From: Anthopleura xanthogrammica
Taxonomy: Eukaryota; Cnidaria; Anthozoa; Actiniaria; Actiniidae
Assembly: GCA_964019055.1 (NCBI GenBank)
Contig: OZ025212.1
Coordinates: 11,623,391 to 11,687,390 of the forward strand
Length of the DNA stretch: 64,000 nucleotides
Direction: 5' to 3'
Below are positions 11,555 through 23,006 of the stretch, one piece after another. How positions within the stretch are numbered: the stretch's first letter is position 1; every line of letters begins with the position of its first letter. The notes beneath the pieces are model-generated. The model saw only the letters and a program-made list of their open reading frames with translations. It searched no databases and had not been told where the DNA came from. The position numbers and the translations under genes were made by a program.

Positions 11555-14500
11555 AGAAAAATAATAGAATAAGAGATGGGAGTGTGAGTTGTGAGAGATA
11601 TGTGAGTTGAGTTTGCTTGATGTGTTATTCTCTCCCTTGACGAGGGTTTTCTCCGCGGGTTCTCGATCCGCGGTTTTTCTCACTCCAAAAAAAATTGTTG
11701 TAAATAGTGAACGTAATGGTTTCGTGTGTGAAGCGAACCTCGGGGAAGAGCCGCATACGGAGAGTGTGGTTGGAAGTATGAGTTTAAAATCCCGGGGGGG
11801 GGGGGGGGGGTGTAAAATATAAGTTTTTTGTAAGTTTTAAGTAAAACTGCAGGTGTTCCTACCTTCTGTTATTATGGCATTCAAATTCCGTGAAAACGTC
11901 TTCAGTTCTGGTGCTCCCGAAGACCCCTGATAAAAATATAACCATGACAGTTTATCAGTCAGATTATTCCTTGATATTACTTGATAAATAGAAAGTAAGC
12001 AAACTGATCAAGCAATGCTTGTGTATTACCTTCTTCAGGAAAGCACCAATCACTGTCAATCCGTCTGATTTGGTGGCAGCGGTGGAGATTTCGCCATATT
12101 TGGCGTTGTAGAACACCAGGTGAAGCTGAGGAAAGAACAAACACGATGCTGTACTGTTTGAATAAATAATACTTTGCCACTCCAATTGCACTTAAGGACC
12201 TTTTCTATGTACATATACTAGAAATACTAACCTCTCCTGGGTAAGACTTGCCATCGATTGTGTGCTCCGAACCAACATTATCAGTACATCCGAAATGGAA
12301 GTGAAACTGAGCAAGGACGTATTTCTGACCATTAAACGGGTTAATAAGACTTGCACCACCTTCGAAAAAAAATTCCCAAAGTAGATAAATAGATATAGAT
12401 CCTAACCCCTCTGCTCTTCATTCTTTTTAAAAATATTGCATGTACCTCGGGTGAATCGAAAAAGTGATCGTAACTAGAGCTGGTTGCTTACTAGAGTGGT
12501 TCTCAAAGAGAGCTTCGGCTTTAGTTTTAATAACATTTGGATATTTGAAGTAAGTGTAAAACGCGTTAGAAAAAATATGTATTTATTATTATTATTATTT
12601 TATTTATATATAATTTTTCCTTATAAGTTTTATCTTTGTATATAGTTTATAGTTTTCTTCGTATCTCTTTGTATGTACATAGTATATATTATATTATTTG
12701 TATATATTTATATAATACAGGGCCCCTCTGGATACCAGCTTTTAGCTGAATGGGCCACCCTGTGTAAATAAGGGTTACATAACATAACAAACGTTCGTCT
12801 TTCAAAATTGTTTCCTTCGGCTTGGGTCACCGTTTCAGTTCCTCACATACCACATGTGAATACAAGTTTTCTGGAGAGTTTTATCCATAGACAAATTAAA
12901 TGTAGGGTATAGTGAGCGTGGAATGTGTCGTATACTTCAACATTTGCCTCTGGCTATAGAGACTCGGCGCCGATAAAACAAAGACTTTTTGTTTCCCCTC
13001 CACTCGAATCCATCGATCAAAACCGTTAGTAGAAAGGGAAAGTTCTAAAGAGAATAGTTTTCATTACCGAATGTCTCCAATTAAGTGTACAATGTGTCGG
13101 TGATAGAATAAAGACTTTCTTTATTTAGTTCCTCCTCCACTCGAGTCCATCGATCAAAACCGTTAGTAGAAAGGGAAAGTTCTAAAGAGAATAGTTTTCA
13201 TAAACGAATGTCTCCTATTAAAATCAGGGGATAAAAATTAAATGCAATAAGCAACTCCTAAAAACCTTCTTTAAGTAATAACACCAGTACTTACCTTGTG
13301 AACTATCCACAGATAAAGTTGGAGAATGTCCATTGTTCAAAAGAGTTCCTTTCACAAGCCCGTACGCGTTGGTGAACTGAACGCGCAAGTCATGGGCATC
13401 GTCATCATCATCATCATCATCATCTACGACAATATTAACGGGAGACTGGGCACGACCGTTACAGTAGCTGGACACGTGACCCCAATCTGCTGGACCATAC
13501 ACTAAGTGCAAAAGACGAGAATAAATGTCAGTCAGTCATATCGATACTGATGAGTATTGTGAAAATTAAAATAATATAATATATTATAACCCAACGATGA
13601 ATTTTCGTGCGCTGTCATTGGTTCAAATGGGTCACGTGCAGGACGGGTATCAGGCGATATCCCCCGTCCGAAGTGATATTCGTCCAGCAGAAGGTAAAAA
13701 CGTTAAAAAAGAAAAGAAAAAACAAGGAAAACAAAGAAACTCGCTTTTTACAAACAAGTGAGAGTAAAATACAAAGACTGGTTGAGAAAACTACGCCAGC
13801 AAACACGAAAAAATCAACAAAATATACTGTAAATGTCTTCAATGGTAAGCATCCATGTTTCGTGAATGAAGTTTTTGGTTTGTTTTCGAAATTGTTTTTA
13901 TAAACTACTAAAAACCAACAAAGAATTCGACAACAAATGTCAAACAATAGAATAATTCAATGTCAAACAGCTTTCATTTACCAAAATAATTGTTTTTATA
14001 TCCAGCTTGGAGACGAGAGAGAATTATTTTTTGAAAACTCTGGAGATGTTGAGTCGATGCAGTTTGCTGAATTCATTTCAGTGAAGTCGTTGGGTTATAA
14101 AATAAATAAACCCCCTCTGGCTCACTGGAATATCGGCTGATAATGTCCTTGGATGAAAAATGGTCCTCAAAATATCACATTTGCCCTCGAAGCTTCGCTT
14201 CTCGGCCAAATGTTCTTTTTTCGGACCATTTCTCATCCTCGGACATTATCAGCCGATATCCCAGCCGCCAGGAGGGGTTTATTTACTAAATAGTCTTTAC
14301 ATAGTGTTGTCATTCGACAAATGAACATGTGTGATTTAATAAAGATTGCCATAGCAACAAGTCAATTTTCTCACCTCCACCACTGGTCGAGCCATAACCC
14401 CAAGAACCTGTTATTAAACAAGATACAAATGCATTCCAGTTATATTCTCCAGTCCTACTGAAGGGCAATAGGGTTTTCCGATCGATTTAGCGGCTTTTTC

Positions 14501-16830
14501 TACATTCTGGTAATACCGTTGCCAGTACGTGCATAAATGACTAGTTGATATGCTTCAATCCCGGCTTTGTATTCATGGAATAACCAATCCAATCAATAGC
14601 ACAGTCATTTTCTATTTAGCAGAGTTTTCTGATTCAGAATTTACACTGATTTTTTAAAAGTACGTTCGGATTTTCCGTCAAAAATCCATCTAAGATATGA
14701 ACAAAATATGAAAGTAGTTCAGTAATACTAAGGTATTTCGTCTTATAAATAAAAATAAAATAAAACAATAACTAAAGATATTCTTTAGCTGAACTTTTTT
14801 TGAAGAAAACACCGAGAAAGCAACGTAATAATACTCTTGTGTATAATGTTATATGACTCTATAATATGAACTTTTCCTTAGAAAAACATCAAGAAAGCAA
14901 TGTACGTAACAACACTCTTGTGTATATTATCATAAGACTTTACATGTTTTATAAAATTAAAGCCGAGTCGTCGATAACTGCCTGAACCATCCGACTTATC
15001 GTCTAATTTTTATCACAGATCTTGTGCAAAGCACGTGCAAGTATATTTAGGTGTAAACTAGAATAATAAGCAATTATTGGACGAGGTTGAGCAAAATATC
15101 GTGATTTGTTAGTGGCGAGCAAGCAATTATTTTCTTTCTAGTTGCCTCCAAAACACAATGCATTTTGGTGATGTGAGAGTTTTGGAAGAAAAAAATGAGA
15201 TACACAGTGGATGTAAGAAAAAAGAAGAGAGCAAATCCGCTTACTGAATTCGCTTACCCATGCAAGTTTGAGTCACCGACCAGTTATAGTACAACGAAAA
15301 CTGTACTAGTCAAATCCACATACCAGAATTGTTTTTTATATTTTCAAAAAGAACAGTACTGAAATATCTTTCGGGGATTTTGCGTTTTGCAAGCGGGAGC
15401 ATTCATTGTGTTGCTTCGCTTGGTCTAGTTGGTCAGAAGCTGCCTTGATGTCGAAAGGTGCGCGAATCAAACCCTGAACGATTCATGTACTAAATTTGTT
15501 ATGACGTTCATATTTCTTCTTCGGATATTATACTTTATAGTACTCTGAACAAAATTTCTCGATTCTGATTGCCTGGTTGAGAGCAGTACAATTAGAGCGT
15601 TAATAGGTACTCCCTAGGGGTACCAATTAAGTCGCTATGGAAACACTACTAAACACGGCCAACAGCAGCAAATTTGAGTGTAAACAAAAATCTTTTTATG
15701 TATTTCAGTTGTCCTTAATTAGAATTTGTTGAAGAAAATCGGCCAAAGAGACAGATGAATGCCTTCGCTTCGACATACTTGTCTTTATAAATTTTTTTCA
15801 GTGAACTATGAATAAAAAATCACACGACCTTCTTGTACAATTTGGAATTAATAGGCACTCTTAATGTTTTGAAAGTTCTTTAATTAGGCGAGTAATTACA
15901 AGAACTTTCAAAACATTACTCGTACCTATTAATTTCCAAATTGTACTCAAGGTCGTGCGATTTCCTATACTAATTGATCTTATATCACCGAAGTTAGAGT
16001 CCCGAAATTACAATCTTAATGTTTTGAAAGTTCTTTAATTAGGCGAGTATTACAAGAACTTTCAAGACATTACTCGTACCTATTAATTTCCAAATTGTAC
16101 TCGAGGTCGTGCGATTTCTTATACTAATTGATCTTATATCACCGAAATTACAATCATTTATCATTAATAGATAATAAATTTAAGATCTGGCGATAACTTT
16201 AAAAAAGCCGCTAAATCGGAAAACCCTAATACGAACAACACAATCGTAAAACCTCTTTTTGGCGCAGGGTTCTTGCATGCATTTTCGCACCGCCTGCAAG
16301 GAGAAAGTGTTTACAAATATCTACCGTTTGCACCAGATAATTCAATGGGCTAAATTTGATCTGTAATTTACACTGTTACCGATCCGCCGTACTGAGCTTT
16401 TAGTTTGCTCATTAAAAACACACTTACATGTTAATTTCAATTTCGTAAAGTGTTTTTTGCATGAGGTCTTTTTACAACAATACATACACACTTGATCAAC
16501 GTGGTGAAAGCGCAAGTTAAGAGCACTTAAAAACAACTCCAAAACCCATGTTTTATCATAAGCATTTTTATAACAGTCTTAAAATTTAAAAACAATATTT
16601 TTTTGTAGTGTAAACAAAAACATGGGAAGGAAAATGTTAGTTTTTACGACATTATTGTATAACACTTTACTTTGTACTTATTTCATTTCAATCTTATCTT
16701 AGTCAGTCTTGTAGCGGGTTTTACATGTATACACTAAAGACTTTACCGACTCACCCGCTGCTGCTGATGGTCCAAAGAACCCAGCCATCATCAGAACTGT
16801 GATCATCATCAAAAACATGATTGCATCCAT
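9352..16830 (-). CDS. Secreted alpha-carbonic anhydrase CA-B with poly-Asp loop, 8 exons
   Basis: Exons in minus-strand order are 16830-16755, 14407-14375, 13501-13295, 12359-12232, 12125-12030, 11926-11863, 11219-11053 and 9465-9352. They splice in the same phases as CA-A and give 294 aa. Residues 1-25 are a signal peptide rich in Met ([10 protein letters not shown]). QSPVNI is followed by nine consecutive aspartates (about residues 63-71), absent from the other copies. NNGHS supplies shuttle His95. QFHFHFG and GSEHT supply zinc ligands His125, His127 and His138. The C-terminal exon ends [13 protein letters not shown]. It should be an active extracellular enzyme. Exons 4-5 and the intron between them nearly equal those of CA-C. 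A possible non-coding 5' exon with donor AGGTAAGT begins at 17509. Confidence 0.92.
9511..10116. mobile_element. Inverted-repeat element in CA-B last intron
   Basis: CCAGGTGATCTTGATGTC at the left end faces its near complement GACGTCATCAGATCACCTGG at the right end, spanning about 600 bp. There is no coding frame, so it is probably a non-autonomous DNA element. Confidence 0.55.
10264..10625. mobile_element. MITE-like element with G-tract termini
   Basis: The left end AGGGACCGACCATTTTTTAT leads through TTTGATTGGGG into a run of about 40 guanines (10290-10331). The right end is the near complement: a C-rich block, CATCAAATATCAAATGG, then TCCGTCCCT. About 360 bp, non-coding, in a CA-B intron. 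Confidence 0.75.
11345..11405. repeat. (AAT)n microsatellite
   Basis: About 20 perfect AAT triplets lie in intron 6 of CA-B, and a TA-rich tract follows at 11522-11553. Confidence 0.97.
11580..11690 (+). mobile_element. SINE tail fragment
   Basis: GATGTGTTATTCTCTC followed by ACGAGGGTTTTCTCCG matches 29640-29690 (GATGTGTTGTTCTCTC, ACGAGGGTTTTTCTCCG). This is the 3' part of the SINE family seen elsewhere in the window. Confidence 0.5.
12975..13220. repeat. Tandem duplication of about 125 bp in CA-B intron
   Basis: Two adjacent copies share CCATCGATCAAAACCGTTAG, AAGGGAAAGTTCTAAAGAG and AATAGTTTTCAT. They lie between exons 3 and 4 of CA-B and are non-coding. Confidence 0.85.
14104..14290. mobile_element. 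MITE, about 187 bp, in CA-B intron 2
   Basis: AATAAACCCCCTCTGGC and ATATCGGCTGATAATGTCC at the left are mirrored at the right by GGACATTATCAGCCGATATC and AGGAGGGGTTTATT. The terminal inverted repeat is about 45 bp with small differences. A related fragment lies at about 13575-13700 (GTCATTGGTTC, GGCGATATC). Confidence 0.8.
14468..16232. mobile_element. 1.77-kb non-autonomous element with terminal inverted repeats
   Basis: TAGGGTTTTCCGAT then TTAGCGGCTTTTT at the left is matched in inverse orientation by AAAAAGCCGCTAAATCGG then AAAACCCTA at the right; the left copy has four extra bases. AAT abuts both ends. Inside, 15838-16150 holds two tandem copies of a fold-back around AATGTTTTGAAAGTTCTT, and 15070-15125 holds a piece similar to the element at 24944-25487. 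There is no transposase. It lies in intron 1 of CA-B. Confidence 0.7.
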
Positions 16831-18058
16831 CTAGTGGAATAACCATAACAAGCAAGTAGATATAGTTGAAGTTCTCGTAACCAACTTCCTCGAGTGACTC
16901 GAAAAAGTGCTCGTAAGTACAGAAGGTTGATGACGAGCGAGCTCTCATAAGCGGCAATACAAACGGGGTTTGAAAATCGTAGAACTTCGGCTGTAATTCT
17001 GATTTTCCTTCATAAAAGCAATCCCGAAAGCAACCGACTACAGACCGTATCTACGTCTTGAATTTGTCGTACATTTACCTAAAATATATCTAGTCTCCTT
17101 GTATGTTGTCAGTACTTAAGCAAGCCTGGGTGTGACCCTTTTTCTTTCGTTCATTAATGAATCAGGAATTTCTGGGGACACGTCACCTAAAGCGAGATTG
17201 ACTGCTTCCAAAAACTAGCTGGAGTGCTAGTTTATGTAGAACGAAATCTGATTAGTAGCTGCAACTGTTTGATCAAATAGAATCAGTTTATTTTAGGAAA
17301 AACTACAGCAGCTTTAATCATCTTTAATCATATGTTTAAAATCGAGTTTTTCAGTCATGGCTGTGCGGGGAAATAAATTTAAAATTGGTGAAAACCTATA
17401 AGAACGGTGAAGAGTTGATAGCATGGAATCTAGATGCTCTATTCAGCACACAGTAAAAACAGTGGAAACAGTAAATGCATCGTCTTGCAAAAAAAATAGT
17501 ACACTTACCTATCGAGCTGCAAACGAAGAAAGAAGTGAAGCAAAGTGCCTTGGTGTACTCGTTATATCATGCGATAGCCCGAGGTATTAGACATCCTCTA
17601 AAAATATATTTAAACAGCTTGACAGACGTGATGACTTGTCACTGAATAATAATTTTCAGAAACTTATCGAAATTTTTTTTTTCATAGCCCGCCCATGTTT
17701 CAGAATACTAAATAAGACATGTCAAGACCATAGTATTGCGCATGCGTGAACCCTTGACAGTAAATGATATTAGATGGCAGCTTTGTCACTGTTTTGCAAT
17801 TAAGGTCTAACTTATTCAGTTTGAAATACAAATTCAGTTGAATATGAAAGAAAATTCGCGATATCCTATAGCCGGACCCCTTTCGCGTGACGTCAAAGCA
17901 GCTAAATATGGAGGACAAACAATAGAATAGGATTCAAGTATCAAAATAACAAACAATTTGAAAATTACAGGCCAAACTGTTTCATTAGTTTATGGTGTTT
18001 ATTGTATTTGAACATAAACTGGCGTGCCAAATTAGGAGAAAGGCACAGATTTGCGATT
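16831..18058. other. Intergenic between CA-B and CA-C
   Basis: This is the presumed promoter region of CA-B. ACTTAC at 17503-17508 is a perfect minus-strand donor (GTAAGT) and may end a non-coding first exon of CA-B. A stretch near 17880-17930 (GAGGACAAACAATAGAATAG) loosely resembles 30210-30270. No gene is seen. Confidence 0.4.
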
Positions 18059-21000
18059 TCATATCTTGAAGCCGTAGACGTCTCTTCCGTTGAGGGGTAG
18101 GGTGGGTCTGTAGTTGTTGCACATTTTGCCCTTGTAGTAACCATGGGTCGCTTGAAGGGCTCTGAAAGTATTCAGCTGTTAATCAAAGAAAAATTTTTAA
18201 TTAAAGATACTAGTAAATGTAGTCTTCGACTAGAAAGAATTGAGACATTGAAATGGCTTCCCATAAGAATGGTTATCGTATGAGTGGGAAACATAAGGTA
18301 TTGTCTTACAGCACGCCGTATACGGTACGACATGCTGTGACATTGACATGGCTTCCCATAAGAATGGTTATCGTATGAGTGAGAAACATAAGGTATTGTC
18401 TTACAGCACGCTGTATACGGTACGAAACACCGTAACATTGACATGGCTTCCCATAAGAATGGTTATCGTATGAGTGAGAAACATAAGGTATTGTCTTACA
18501 GCACGCCGTATACGCATAGTTAATGGAGTGGAATGGTTTGGAAACCTATTGTTCTAGGTTTTTGTTCAACCTTTTCTATTGTTATATGACGTTGACCGTG
18601 CACAGAGAAGGAAAAGTTGCAGCGTTTGTTCATCATAAATTAGGGAACATAGACTTTTTTTCCTCAAAAATGTTATAAAATAGGAGATATTTGTTAATTA
18701 ATTCTATATGATGGAGATTAATTGTTTACTGAAAAGGGTAATCACCTTTTTGAACGCTTTCTCTTTTATCATCTAGTAACTTAACTGTATCTGCGCGAAA
18801 TTATTTATCCTCTTCTTTGTAATCTTAGAATGAAAATTTTACACTTTCAAAATGTTCGTACATGAAAATAGTACAGAAACTAGTATTTTCAGCCATACTT
18901 GCTTTGGTTCACTGTGCACGGTCAGTATCACGTGATGGTACGTTTCAACATCGCTCGCCAAACAAAAACCTATAACAATAGGTTTCCAAACCATTCCACT
19001 CCATTAACTATGGTATACGGGACGAAACACCGTAACATTGACATGGCTTCCCATAAGAATGGTTATCGTATGAGTGAGAAACATAAGGTATGGTCTTACA
19101 GCACGCCGTATACGGGACGAAACACCGTAACATTGACATGGCTTCCCATAAGAATGGTTATCGTATGAGTGAGAAACATAAGGTATTGTCTTACAGCACG
19201 CCGTATACGGGACGAAACACCGTAACATTGACATGGCTTCCCATAAGAATGGTTATCGTATGAGTGAGAAACATAAGGTATTGTCTTACAGCACGCCGTA
19301 TACGGGACGACATGCTGTGACATAGACATGGCTTCCCATAAGAATGGTTATCGTATGAGTGGGAAACATAAGGTATTGTCTTACAGCACGCCGTATACGG
19401 TACGACATGCTGTGACATTGACATGGCTTCCCATAAGAATGGTTATCGTATGAGTGAGAAACATAAGGTATTGTCTTACAGCACGCTGTATACGGTACGA
19501 AACACCGTAACATTGACATGGCTTCCCATAAGAATGGTTATCGTATGAGTGAGAAACATAAGGTATTGTCTTACAGCACGCCGTATACGGGACGAAACAC
19601 CGTAACATTGACATGGCTTCCCATAAGAATGGTTATCGTATGAGTGAGAAACATAAGGTATGGTCTTACAGCACGCCGTATACGGGACGAAACACCGTAA
19701 CATTGACATGGCTTCCCATAAGAATGGTTATCGTATGAGTGAGAAACATAAGGTATTGTCTTACAGCACGCCGTATACGGGACGAAACACCGTAACATTG
19801 ACATGGCTTCCCATAAGAATGGTTATCGTATGAGTGAGAAACATAAGGTATTGTCTTACAGCACGCCGTATACGGGACGACATGCTGTGACATAGACATG
19901 GCTTCCCATAAGAATGGTTATCGTATGAGTGGGAAACATAAGGTATTGTCTTACAGCACGCCGTATACGGTACGACATGCTGTGACATTGACATGGCTTC
20001 CCGGCATTCTTTTCCAGTAATTCCTCCAACCACAACGCGTAGCCGGAGTTACGGTTACGGTAAGATACGAAGCGGCTACAGTACGACTAACGAATTTACC
20101 GTATATATCGTCGGTAAAGCGCTCTAATGGTGGGCTATTACAAGCCACACACTTAATTGTTACTCTTCGAGATAGTTCTTTTGATTTTACTGCTCCTATG
20201 CCCAGTCTATCATTAATGATCTACAAGATGAAAATCACGGCGTACTGGCGTAAGAAACAGACTTACATCGTTTTGAGTCACGCCGATAGGAGTTCTGAGC
20301 ACTATCCATCGAACAGACTCGTAACATCCAGGGGTGGTCAGGGATCCTTTGTATGTATAGTATGATCTACCACCAGACGATAGACCACCAACCAAGCTAG
20401 TCAGTCTAACATAGACTTCTGATGCTTTTGCACCTATAAAAATAACATGAAAACATGTTTTAACCAACACGGTGGCTTATATCCAGCCGAGTTGATCGCG
20501 TTCCCCGAAAACAATTAGGGGTCTACTATTTTTGGTTAGCATTTTCCGAGCAGTGAGATAGAGGAAATGCTAATCAAAATACGATGTCAAATTCTCAATT
20601 CGGATTGCTTGAATTTGAGTTCGTTCTGAAGGTTAACACAGCTGGTTTTTATATCAAAATATCAAGGCGGCAAAAATCACGATACTTATTTCATGAGCTT
20701 AATTGCTCTTTGAATAATTTAAGAGTTTAGTTCGTTACCTTCGGCTTTGATCTTCCCGAGGTCACTTCTTAAACTATAGTCCAGTCCGTGATAACTCTAA
20801 ATAAAAAAATAAAAAAATAGAAAAAAAGCTCCATATTAACTTGAATTGGTTAAAGCTACTCTCACGATTATGTTACATTGCTGTAATTATTACCTTCCTC
20901 AGGAAAGCACCAATCACTGTCAAGCCATCTGATTTGGTGGCAGCGGTGGAGATGTCGCCATATTTGGCGTTGTAGAACACCAGGTGAAGCTGAGGAAAGA

Positions 21001-22316
21001 ACAAACACGATGCTGTACTGTTTGAATAAATAAAACTTTGCCACTCCAATTGCACTTGAGGACGTGTTCTATGTACATATACTAGAAATACCAACCTCTC
21101 CTGGGTAAGACCTGCCATCGATTGTGTGCTCCGAACCAACATTATCAGTACATCCGAAATGGAAGTGAAACTGAGCAAGGACGTATTTCTGACCATTAAC
21201 TGGATTATATACACTTGCACTACCTTGAGTCAATCGAATAGAAACACGCAGTAAAAATGATATCAAAAAAATATGTTATGGGGGTATTAACCAGGAATTA
21301 GCTTGAAGTGCCAAAACTGTACCTTTCTCAACGTTGAAAGTTGGTGAATGACCATTGTTGACCAGAGTTCCTTTGACCGTCCCCCAATAGTACTGAAACC
21401 TTACACGCAGTGGACGGAGGTCGATATCATCACCATCTTTGACTTTAGCACGGACGATGTTAACTGGTGATTGGGAACGAGCATAGCAATCCTTGGATAC
21501 GTGACCCCAGTCTGATGGTCCATACACTAAATATAACACAAAGGATTTTATATCATGGACATATACACCTATTTCAATTAACGTTGATAACGGGAGATCT
21601 GAAATGATCGATCTGAGACCTATTAGAATTGTGGAAGACTGAATGCTCACCTCATAAATATTGCAAATACATAGTTGCTAATGATCGTTGTAGCAGCAAT
21701 TGAAGTATAATTTTAAGAAACAAAACGACAACCTTTAGTTTAAACATGTTTCAGCGACATCGCTCGCCATCGTCAGTGAGTTTTATTGAAGATGTGAACT
21801 GTATATAAACAACAGTTCACATCTTCAATAAAACTCACTGACGATGGCGAGCGATGTCGCTGAAACATGTTTAAACTAAAGGTTGTCGTTTTGTTTCTTA
21901 AAAAAAATACATAGTTGCAATCAAGCTTGAATGGTACTGAGTTGCTAATTTGTGTCACTTATCGCATTAATTCACAAAAATTTATGTTGACACCCAACAA
22001 TTCCTATCGGTCTCAGATGGACCATTCCAGTTCTCCCGTTAACAACGTTAATTGCAATAGGTGTATATAGGCATGGGTAATAGAACTGGTAAAATTCGAT
22101 CTGTTAAACTTGTTGAGGTTTACCTTGACCATGAGTCTTGCCATAACCCCAAGAACCTGTCCAATGAAGGAAAAATATAATAAAATATATGCTACTTAGT
22201 TCATCCAGTTCAGTTGCTGTAGATTTATTCAGTGCTAGGTCCAGTTGTAACTCACCGGCTGCGGATGCCAGGCCAAAGAATCCAGCACTCAACACTATGA
22301 TCTGCATCAACATCAT
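18059..22316 (-). CDS. Secreted alpha-carbonic anhydrase CA-C, 8 exons
   Basis: Exons in minus-strand order are 22316-22256, 22156-22124, 21526-21323, 21223-21096, 20989-20894, 20796-20739, 20433-20267 and 18175-18059. They give 287 aa with the same phase pattern as CA-A and CA-B. The first 20 residues (MMLMQIIVLSAGFFGLASA) are a signal peptide. NNGHS (His89), QFHFHFG (His119, His121) and GSEHT (His132) keep the shuttle and zinc ligands, and SLTTPGC keeps the gatekeeper Thr. The protein should be an active secreted enzyme. It is closest to CA-B: exons 4, 5, 7 and 8 are almost the same. Intron 7 is swollen by a 95-bp satellite with a transposon in it, and intron 2 by a fold-back element. Confidence 0.92.
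18240..20002. repeat. 95-bp satellite in CA-C intron 7, interrupted by a transposon
   Basis: Each unit contains GACATGGCTTCCCATAAGAA, TGGTTATCGTATGAGTG and TTACAGCACGCCGTATACGG. About three copies lie at 18240-18514 and about ten at 19013-20002. Between them sits the inverted-repeat element 18515-19012. Every 95 bp the minus strand opens a roughly 77-codon frame; because 95 is not a multiple of three, this is an array artefact and not a gene. Confidence 0.97.
18515..19012. mobile_element. 498-bp MITE with long TIRs and a 7-bp target duplication
   Basis: The element starts CATAGTTAATGGAGTGGAAT and ends with its exact complement. The terminal inverted repeat is about 52 bp with one mismatch; a second inverted pair (GACCGTGCAC against GTGCACGGTC) lies further in. 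GTATACG flanks both sides (18508-18514 and 19013-19019) and is part of the satellite unit. No open frame is recognised. Confidence 0.93.
21558..22075. mobile_element. Inverted-repeat element enclosing a 190-bp hairpin, CA-C intron 2
   Basis: The outer arms (about 75 bp, roughly 85 percent alike by eye) start TATACACCTATT and contain CAATTAACGTTG. Inside, 21713-21902 is a nearly perfect palindrome: AGAAACAAAACGACAACC to CACATCTTCAATAAAACTCA is repeated in reverse around a short AT-rich loop near 21800-21812. There is no coding capacity. Confidence 0.85.
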
Positions 22317-22946
22317 CGTTTTCTTTGATATTCAATGAGAAACGTCGTAAATATCGTAGGAAATAAGGACGTGGTGTTTGCGCGTGATGGCGATAAAGGT
22401 TTGTGTTATATTAGCAATGATTCGAAGAGCAGTTGACAGATTCTAAACACTTTTTGATTAAGTAAAAATCATACAACTTGCTCTAAACAAACCGCACAAA
22501 TAAGTGAATCAGACGTTCCTCTTTTATTCTGCTTACCAATTGTAGTAGACGGACAATAATCCCTCAAGCAGTCCTCCCAAAGTGGCTCAAGAACCGAGTT
22601 GTTATGATATATTAACAAACTAGGGTCAAAAATACTCCAACGTTGTTTACACAGCTTAGCAGGTATAGAGTCTTTTCATCTCATGGGTAAATACCATTCT
22701 TTATTCGTCCAACAGTAGTCTTTCTTTTTCGTCACGAACTCCAATCTCTTCTCAAACAGAGTGAGAGCTCTCTCTAGACAGTCAAATAACTGTGTTGATA
22801 AAGAGAGCAGTGCTTTTAAGGATGTCTAAATATAACTTTGAGTGTAATGTGTACGTTTTTTTCCTTCCTTGGACTATTTCATTTTACAGGACCTGAAACA
22901 TTATATTAGGCTCAGAGCTTAAGTCCCGGCTGATCAAGGGACTAAT

Positions 22947-23006
22947 CCCCGTCCCCGTCCCCGTCCCCGTCCCCGTCCCCGTCCCCGTCCCCGTCCCCGT
23001 CCCCGT
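22947..23006. repeat. (CCCCGT)n hexanucleotide repeat
   Basis: About ten perfect CCCCGT units upstream of CA-C. Confidence 0.97.

Noticed and set aside
18172..20148. Series of 77- to 90-codon minus-strand frames starting every 95 bp
   Set aside because: They are the same satellite unit read repeatedly across frames; 95 is not a multiple of three and each frame stops where the next unit shifts it.
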